Assembly (NCBI GenBank): GCA_031289835.1
Contig: JAITOW010000020.1
Span: forward strand, 1 to 17,881
DNA from: Puniceicoccales bacterium
GTDB lineage: Bacteria; Verrucomicrobiota; Verrucomicrobiia; Opitutales; JAIRKQ01
Reading direction: 5' to 3'
DNA length: 17,881 bases
Shown here: piece by piece, positions 13,765-17,881 of the stretch
Numbering within the stretch: position 1 is the stretch's first letter
Layout of the letters: each line of letters opens with the position of its first letter
Program-made: the position numbers and the translations under genes
Notes under the pieces: generated by a model
The model's input: the letters and a program-made list of their open reading frames with translations, nothing else
Databases searched by the model: none
Told to the model about the DNA's origin: nothing

Positions 13765-14649
13765 ATGAACATAGCTTCCGGAGAAACTGGCCCTAATTTG
13801 CCGAAAATTTCTGTTTTGATGCCCGTCTATAATACTGATTCACAGTTTTTGAGAGAAACGATCGGGAGTGTTTTGAATCAAACTTTCAGGGACTTTGAAT
13901 TTCTGATATTCAATGATGGTTCATCGGACGGGAGCGTGGAGGAGACGATCCTAACGTTTAACGATGGGCGCATAAAGTACTTCGCCAACGGAAACAATTT
14001 GGGAATTGCCTCCTCGCGCAATGCCCTGATAGATTTGGCGCAGGGGGAATATTTGGCGATCGTTGATCACGATGATGTATCTTTGCCGGAACGTTTTGAA
14101 AGGGAAGTGGCATATTTGGATGCGCACGGCGACGTGGGAGTGGTTAGTTCCTGGATAAAAATACTTGGCAAAAATAAAATCGTCCGGGATCGCATCGATG
14201 ATGAGGATATAAAGGAGGATTTATTGGTGAAGTTTTGCGTGTTTCATCCGGCGGCAATGATTAGGAAATCAATCCTGATGGACAATAATATCAGGTATGA
14301 GGGCGATTTTTTCCCCTCCGAAGATTACGCGCTGTGGTGCCGGTTGATGTCAAAGACAAAGTTTCACGTGATTCCGGAAGTTTTATTTGAATATAGGGAA
14401 CATAGGCGGCGGACATCTCTGAAGTTTCGAAATAAGCTTCGGCACATGGGCTATGTCATTCGCGAATTTGCCCGCCGCGAAAACCCCGACATCTGGGCTG
14501 CGGTGCAAGCGAAGATGACAAGGTATACCTACGTGAAACTTTTCAGGTATATCCCATTCCTAAAAATTGTCAACAGAGGCAACCGAACGGGTGCGTATTT
14601 ATTTAATCTCATTCCATTGCTTTATTGGAACAAAAAGGATCGCGTTTGA
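13765..14649 (+). CDS. Family 2 (GT-A fold) glycosyltransferase
   Basis: A 294-residue enzyme that transfers a sugar from a nucleotide donor. The Rossmann-like N-terminal half begins ISVLMPVYNTD (15-25), has the nucleotide-binding FNDGSSDGS (49-57) and the metal-binding DXD as Asp101-His-Asp103 (in AIVDHDD). The likely catalytic-base region is PSEDYALWCRL with Glu186-Asp187. The C-terminal 60 residues are basic with short hydrophobic patches (KLFRYIPFLKIV, FNLIPLLYW) that may hold the protein to the inner membrane; there is no true transmembrane helix. It lies 24 bases before rmlA, so the acceptor is probably a lipid-linked O-antigen or exopolysaccharide unit, and the sugar may be rhamnose, but the donor cannot be read from sequence. 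No clear Shine-Dalgarno. Confidence 0.9.
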   Translation: MNIASGETGPNLPKISVLMPVYNTDSQFLRETIGSVLNQTFRDFEFLIFNDGSSDGSVEETILTFNDGRIKYFANGNNLGIASSRNALIDLAQGEYLAIVDHDDVSLPERFEREVAYLDAHGDVGVVSSWIKILGKNKIVRDRIDDEDIKEDLLVKFCVFHPAAMIRKSILMDNNIRYEGDFFPSEDYALWCRLMSKTKFHVIPEVLFEYREHRRRTSLKFRNKLRHMGYVIREFARRENPDIWAAVQAKMTRYTYVKLFRYIPFLKIVNRGNRTGAYLFNLIPLLYWNKKDRV

Positions 14650-14673
14650 TTAGTAAAATTTTTTTGTCAAAGC

Positions 14674-15550
<877 letters not shown>

Positions 15551-15564
<14 letters not shown>

Positions 15565-16099
15565 AACGGAAATCGCCGGTGTGTACGTAATAACGCCAAA
15601 GGTTTTCTTCGATGGCAGGGGATACTTTTTCGAAAGTTACAATTGGGAGACATTTCACAAGACTGGCATCGATGGCGTTTTTGTGCAGGACAACCAGTCG
15701 CTATCGACCTACGGAGTCATCCGCGGGCTGCACTGCCAGTTGGGAAAATATGCCCAGGGGAAGTTGGTCCGAGTTTTACGTGGAAAGATACTGGACGTTG
15801 CCGCGGATATCCGCCGTGAATCACCCACCTACGGGCAACACGTCGCCGTAGAGCTATCGGATGAGAACAAAAAGCAGCTATTCATTCCGCGGGGGTTTGT
15901 CCATGGATTTTCCACTTTGAGCGAGGAGACGGTTGTTGCCTACAAATGCGACAATGAGTATAATAGGGCGGCGGAGCTCGGAATCGCATTCGATGATCCC
16001 GATTTGGCAATCGATTGGCAAATTCCACCCGAAAAAATGATCCTTTCCCCCAGGGACAGAGAGCACGGGAGGTTGAGAGATGTTGTTGATAACGGGTAA
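15551..16099 (+). CDS. rmlC: dTDP-4-dehydrorhamnose 3,5-epimerase
   Basis: RmlC epimerises C3 and C5 of the 4-keto-6-deoxy sugar made by RmlB. The 182-residue protein has the cupin (jelly-roll) pattern: PKVFFDGRGYFFESYN (16-31), FVQDNQSLSTYGVIRGLHCQ (44-63) with the catalytic His61, Lys71 in GKLVRVLRGKILDVAADIR, FIPRGFVHGF (111-120) and Tyr131 in AYKCDNEY. The common RGLHYQ reads RGLHCQ. I chose the ATG at 15551 because MEFAETEIAGVYVITP matches the family N-terminus and AAGGA precedes it. It overlaps rmlA by 14 bases and rmlD by 20, as in a tightly coupled operon. Confidence 0.96.
16067..16072 (+). promoter_or_regulatory. Ribosome binding site of rmlD
   Basis: GGGAGG within the end of rmlC, 7 bases before the ATG at 16080; it supports independent re-initiation at the overlapping rmlD start. 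Confidence 0.65.
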
Positions 16100-16901
16100 A
16101 AATGGGCAGCTTGGAAGGGAAGTGGCCGCGCTACTCCCTGGCGCCATCGCAACTGGTTCCGATGAACTTGATATAACTGATGAGCACGCCGTGACAAGCT
16201 TTGTTGCCAAACACGGCATTGATACGATAGTCAACTGTGCCGCCTACACTGCGGTCGACAGGGCGGAAAATGAGCACAAATTAGCGGAAAGCGCTAACGT
16301 TCAGGGGCCGCTAAATCTGGCCAGAACCGGTGCGAAAATCATACATATTTCCACCGATTACGTGTTCAATGGAACCAACTTTAAGCCCTACGTTGAGACT
16401 GACAATCCAAATCCGTGTTCGGTTTACGGCGCGACAAAATTGGCGGGAGAGCACGCCGTTTTGAGCAATGCTGAAACGGCAATTATCATCCGCACGAGCT
16501 GGCTATATTCGCCACATCGGCACAATTTTTTGAAAACAATGCTTAGGTTGGGACCTGAAAATACATCGCTAAATGTCGTTTTTGACCAGATTGGTACGCC
16601 GACCTATGCCTCCGATTTGGCAGGGGCAATTTTTAGTATTTTACCCAAAATGGAACATGGGCAAAGGGATATTTACCATTTTTCGAATGAGGGAGCGTGT
16701 TCGTGGTATGACTTCGCGGTGGAGATTATGCGGCTGGCAAGGCTGAAGTGCGAAATCAACCCCATCGAAAGCAGGGATTACTCAACGAAAGCTAGGCGCC
16801 CGTTTTACAGCGTTCTGAATAAGTCGAAGATTAAGAACGACTTTAAAGTAAAAATTCCCCACTGGAAGGAAAGTTTGCAAAAATGCATGAGTCGATTTTA
16901 A
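16080..16901 (+). CDS. rmlD: dTDP-4-dehydrorhamnose reductase
   Basis: RmlD does the last step, NAD(P)H-dependent reduction to dTDP-L-rhamnose. The 273-residue extended short-chain dehydrogenase has the cofactor loop GKNGQLGRE (6-14), VNCAAYTAVDRAE (51-63), the catalytic triad as Thr92 in ISTDYVFNG and Tyr116-x-x-x-Lys120 in YGATK, and the RmlD-typical IIRTSWLYS and FDQIGTPTYASDLA. It is a little shorter than E. coli RfbD (299). Its start lies inside rmlC and its end overlaps rmlB by 19 bases. Confidence 0.96.
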   Translation: MLLITGKNGQLGREVAALLPGAIATGSDELDITDEHAVTSFVAKHGIDTIVNCAAYTAVDRAENEHKLAESANVQGPLNLARTGAKIIHISTDYVFNGTNFKPYVETDNPNPCSVYGATKLAGEHAVLSNAETAIIIRTSWLYSPHRHNFLKTMLRLGPENTSLNVVFDQIGTPTYASDLAGAIFSILPKMEHGQRDIYHFSNEGACSWYDFAVEIMRLARLKCEINPIESRDYSTKARRPFYSVLNKSKIKNDFKVKIPHWKESLQKCMSRF

Positions 16902-17881
16902 TCACCGGTGGAGCAGGGTTCATCGGCTCGAATTTTGTTCCATATTTTTTGAAAAAGTACCCGTTCTACAGGGTGGTAAATGTGGATAAGCTGACCTATG
17001 CCGGAGATTTGCAAAACTTGGCAGAATGTGAAGGTGTGCCCAATTACACGTTTATTAGGGGCGATATTTGTGACGATGCTCTGGTGGGAGAAATTTTTTC
17101 CACACATGACATCCGCGGAGTAATACACTTCGCCGCCGAAAGCCACGTGGACAACTCAATCACCGGGCCGCGGGCATTTATTAGCACAAACATCGTTGGC
17201 ACCTTTAATCTACTCGATGCAACGAGCAAGCATTGGCTAATGGGCCCAAGTCGGCCGAAACCGGGCTACGAGAATTGCCGCTTCCATCACATCTCGACCG
17301 ATGAGGTTTATGGCGCATTGGGGGAAACTGGGCTGTTCACTGAGATCACTCCCTATGCCCCAAATTCGCCCTATTCGGCGAGCAAAGCTGGCTCCGATTT
17401 TCTGGTGCGGGCATATTTTCAAACCTACGGATTGAACGTGACGATATCCAACTGCTCAAACAACTATGGGCCCAAGCAACATTCGGAAAAGTTGATACCA
17501 ACAATCATTGGGAAGTGCCTATCCAAGCAGTCGATACCAATTTACGGGAAAGGTCAAAATATCCGCGATTGGCTCTACGTGTTGGACCATTGCAAGGCAG
17601 TCGATTTGATTTTTCACAGAGGTATGGCGGGCGAAACCTACAACATCGGCGGCCATGATGAACGAAATAATCTGCAGATTGCCAACACAATTTGTGCGCT
17701 TTTGGACAGGGAACGGCCGCTCAAAAATGGCAAATATTCCGATTTGATAACCTTCGTGCAAGACCGCCCGGGCCACGATTTGCGCTATGCGATCGATGCC
17801 ACAAAACTGGAGTCCAAGCTTGGCTGGCATGCCGAAGAAAATTTTGACACAGGAATAATTAAAACATTAGATTGGTATTTG
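16883..17881 (+). CDS. rmlB: dTDP-glucose 4,6-dehydratase, 3'-truncated by the window edge
   Basis: RmlB converts dTDP-glucose to dTDP-4-keto-6-deoxyglucose, the second step of the pathway. Exactly 333 codons are visible and no stop is reached; family members are about 330-360 residues, so only a short C-terminus is missing. The N-terminal LITGGAGFIGSNF (6-18) binds NAD. The catalytic residues are Thr139-Asp140-Glu141 (in HISTDEVYG) and Tyr164-x-x-x-Lys168 (in YSASKAG). NNYGPKQHSEKLIP and KGQNIRDWLYVLDHCKA are the usual substrate-binding segments, and VQDRPGHDLRYAID the C-terminal signature. The ATG sits 19 bases before the end of rmlD, with GGAAGGA just upstream (16864-16870). The gene order A-C-D-B differs from the common B-D-A-C order. 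Confidence 0.97.
   Translation, partial: MHESILITGGAGFIGSNFVPYFLKKYPFYRVVNVDKLTYAGDLQNLAECEGVPNYTFIRGDICDDALVGEIFSTHDIRGVIHFAAESHVDNSITGPRAFISTNIVGTFNLLDATSKHWLMGPSRPKPGYENCRFHHISTDEVYGALGETGLFTEITPYAPNSPYSASKAGSDFLVRAYFQTYGLNVTISNCSNNYGPKQHSEKLIPTIIGKCLSKQSIPIYGKGQNIRDWLYVLDHCKAVDLIFHRGMAGETYNIGGHDERNNLQIANTICALLDRERPLKNGKYSDLITFVQDRPGHDLRYAIDATKLESKLGWHAEENFDTGIIKTLDWYL

Overview
The window is about 18 kb of ordinary-looking chromosome from a Gram-negative bacterium. An lpxA gene (lipid A synthesis), a signal-peptide-bearing SurA-like periplasmic chaperone and a dTDP-L-rhamnose operon all point to an LPS-bearing outer membrane. The C-terminal pattern of the SurA-like protein (ending in a WLQKLRNKAYIK-type motif), the RGLAYYTG/GDVTL type of histidyl-tRNA synthetase and the LpxA sequence suggest Verrucomicrobiota, perhaps Opitutae-like. 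That assignment is from memory of family sequence patterns and is tentative. No phage, IS element, CRISPR array, tRNA or rRNA gene was seen.

Layout. Positions 1-3976 hold the 3' two thirds of gyrB followed closely by complete gyrA. A convergent gene at 4055-4843 (-) encodes an OGG1-type 8-oxoguanine DNA glycosylase. From 5045 come tyrS, the RNase P RNA gene rnpB (starting only a few bases after the tyrS stop), an ftsI-type class B penicillin-binding protein, and lpxA. The lpxA 3' end overlaps the convergent SurA-like gene (9223-10278, -) by 31 bp. Divergent from that gene are a YmdB-family metallophosphoesterase and hisS. A strong stem-loop fills the convergent gap between hisS and an unrecognised 259-residue ORF (12630-13409, -). 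That ORF has its own good ribosome binding site and a perfect inverted repeat in its promoter region. A 355-bp non-coding stretch then leads into a surface-polysaccharide cluster: a family 2 glycosyltransferase, then rmlA-rmlC-rmlD-rmlB, the last four overlapping end to end. rmlB runs off the right edge.

How the genes work together. gyrB/gyrA form DNA gyrase. tyrS, hisS and rnpB serve translation and tRNA maturation. ftsI acts in septal or lateral-wall peptidoglycan synthesis. lpxA, the SurA-like protein and the rml/GT2 block serve envelope construction: lipid A, outer-membrane protein folding, and rhamnose-containing O-antigen or exopolysaccharide. Several genes (ftsI, lpxA, hisS) stand outside the clusters where they are often found.

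I did not find an obviously new multi-gene system. The points most worth checking are the RNase P RNA, whose P15 loop appears to lack the GGU that binds tRNA CCA; the unusual residues at both classical quinolone-contact positions of gyrase; the degenerate parvulin domain of the SurA-like protein; and the orphan ORF with its operator-like palindrome.
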